The position numbers and the translations under genes were made by a program. The notes beneath the pieces were generated by a model. The model saw nothing but the letters and a program-made list of their open reading frames with translations. It was not told the origin of the DNA and did not search any database. From Pseudomonadaceae bacterium SI-3 (GTDB lineage Bacteria > Pseudomonadota > Gammaproteobacteria > Pseudomonadales > Pseudomonadaceae): a stretch of DNA of 64,000 bases. The DNA is taken from positions 3,844,001 through 3,908,000 of the forward strand of contig CP026511.1 in assembly GCA_004010935.1 (NCBI GenBank). The letters are read 5' to 3'. Below are positions 62,835 to 64,000 of this stretch, one piece after another (position 1 is the first letter of the stretch; every line of letters begins with the position of its first letter).

Positions 62835-64000
62835 TTACGCAGCAAGCGTCGCCAATGCCTGGCGCAGACGCAGCATGGCTGCTTCCAAAGCCTGCTCATC
62901 GGCGTAGCTGGGGCTGTCAGCGATGCAATCGCCGTCTAGCCACAGGGTAAATTGATTGTCTTCATCGGCTCGGAGTTCCAGGGCATCCACGCCCTGCGCG
63001 ATCAGGCGCTGACTCAGCGCACCAATCGCCTTGGGATCGCTGAACGGCCGTGACAACAGCAACTCTTCTCCATCGGCGGCAAAAAAACGGAAACGGAAGC
63101 TACCGTCAGTTTCGCGGAAGCTGGCGAAGCGAGCGGCCTTGCCACCTTTTTTCTTCACCGGCGCGGCTCTAGCCACTTCGCTGCGGAAATTCCGCAGCCC
63201 CACCGATTCCCGCAATTCGCCTAGGAATGGCGTTGCGACCTTGCGCGCCTTGTCGGCACCTGCCTGCAGGATATCCTCCAGATCTCCCGGGCGCTGCATC
63301 AGGGTGTGGTAGCGCTCTCGCGCCTCGCCCAGCTCGCGATCGAGCAGGTCGAACAAGCGCTGCTTGGCCTCGCCCCAGGCCAGACCGTTGGCCAGCTCGG
63401 CGCGGAACTCGGCCAGTTGCGCCGGGGTGGCAAATGCCTGGTAGATGGTGAACAGGTGGGAGTCGTCTGGATTCTTAGGCTCACCGGGCAGCCGGGAGTC
63501 GGTGACAATGCGCGCGATGGTGCTTTTCAGCTCTTTAGCGCTGGCGAACAGCGGAATGGTGTTGTCGTAGCTCTTGGACATCTTGCGTCCATCAAGGCCA
63601 GGCAGTGTTGCCACGCTTTCCTCGATCACCGCAGCGGGAAGGGTGAACAGCTCTTTGCCCTTGCCAAACAGGTGATTGAAGCGCTGGGCAATGTCACGTG
63701 CCATTTCCACATGCTGAATCTGATCGCGCCCGACCGGCACCTTGTGTGCATTGAACATGAGGATATCGGCCGCCATCAGCACCGGATAGCTGAACAAGCC
63801 CATCGTAATGCCCGCGTCAGGGTCTTCACCGAGTTCGACGTTCTTGTCTACCGACGCCTTGTAAGCGTGAGCACGGTTCAGCAGGCCCTTGCCCGCGACG
63901 CAGGTCAACAGCCAGGTCAGTTCGGGTATCTCGGGAATATCGGACTGGCGGTAGAAGGTCACCCGATCCGCATCCAGGCCACAGGCCAGCCAGGTTGCAG
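62835..64000 (-). CDS. trpS: Tryptophanyl-tRNA synthetase, C-terminal part (runs out of the window)
   Basis: At least 388 residues; the frame continues past base 64000, so the N-terminus with the HIGH-type motif is missing. The visible part has [20 protein letters not shown], the [20 protein letters not shown] loop and the KMSKS catalytic motif ([17 protein letters not shown]). Beyond the catalytic core there is a C-terminal extension (about the last 85 residues; [40 protein letters not shown]) that looks like a DUF1508/YegP-type repeat domain. This is the long-form TrpS seen in pseudomonads. Confidence 0.9.
   Translation of the reverse strand, partial: ATWLACGLDADRVTFYRQSDIPEIPELTWLLTCVAGKGLLNRAHAYKASVDKNVELGEDPDAGITMGLFSYPVLMAADILMFNAHKVPVGRDQIQHVEMARDIAQRFNHLFGKGKELFTLPAAVIEESVATLPGLDGRKMSKSYDNTIPLFASAKELKSTIARIVTDSRLPGEPKNPDDSHLFTIYQAFATPAQLAEFRAELANGLAWGEAKQRLFDLLDRELGEARERYHTLMQRPGDLEDILQAGADKARKVATPFLGELRESVGLRNFRSEVARAAPVKKKGGKAARFASFRETDGSFRFRFFAADGEELLLSRPFSDPKAIGALSQRLIAQGVDALELRADEDNQFTLWLDGDCIADSPSYADEQALEAAMLRLRQALATLAA

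Overview
The window is high-GC chromosomal DNA of a gammaproteobacterium, most likely the Pseudomonas stutzeri (Stutzerimonas) group. Supporting this are the pseudomonad gene families (a non-haem FtnA-type ferritin, a Zur-boxed dksA2/zigA operon, CueR/CopA/CopZ, AmpD/AmpE, ZapE, long-form TrpS), REP-type palindromes, and a chromosomal integron whose attC sites are mostly 76-77 bp and nearly identical to one another, as known for P. stutzeri integrons. The species assignment is inference; no rRNA gene is present. No tRNA, rRNA, CRISPR array, IS element or prophage was seen.

Layout. 1-9000: housekeeping and accessory genes (end of a DUF4136 protein, YdcZ-like membrane protein, SdiA-regulated-type propeller protein, DinF-type MATE pump, DUF2214 protein, catalase-fold protein, alanine/glycine:cation symporter, NYN-domain protein, an exported protein). 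9000-11200: TonB-dependent siderophore receptor behind a Fur-box-like palindrome. 11395-18787: a chromosomal integron with a complete-looking integrase, an attI region carrying repeated integrase-site-like motifs, and 12 gene cassettes, each ended by an attC. The cassettes are AT-richer than the rest, nearly all encode proteins of unknown function, and about half of those are predicted envelope proteins. After the last attC come a Cys-less carboxymuconolactone-decarboxylase-like gene and an overlapping small ORF, with no further attC.

19400-25900: exported proteins, including an OB-fold-like protein, a sorbosone-dehydrogenase-type lipoprotein, a PQQ sugar dehydrogenase-type propeller and a 742-residue phytase/esterase-like protein. 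25900-27000: a CNNM/CBS membrane protein interrupted by one in-frame amber codon. 27200-32400: an AhpD-like enzyme with a divergent AraC regulator, a GlxA-type regulator followed by an MFS transporter, and a RutR-like TetR regulator. 32500-34850: a zinc-starvation operon (Zur box, dksA2, zigA, DUF1826 gene). 34870-42040: Cys-rich copper-storage-type protein, YigZ protein, lipoprotein, a DnaA-box-like cluster, adenine deaminase, LysR/oxidoreductase pair, Bcr-type pump and a TtgR/AcrR-like regulator. 42080-45310: copper homeostasis (copZ, copA, cueR) with two CueR-type promoters between copZ and copA. 45400-51750: ferritin and a three-gene RND efflux operon. 51770-52516: five tandem ~149-bp units built from REP palindromes. 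52600-64000: RIO kinase, Ada protein, TatD-family DNase, chemoreceptor, ampE-ampD, endonuclease V, GlxA-type regulator, zapE and the end of trpS.

Metal handling recurs through the window: Fur box, Zur operon, CueR regulon, Cys-rich copper protein and ferritin. The integron is the main accessory region and the best place to look for undescribed functions.
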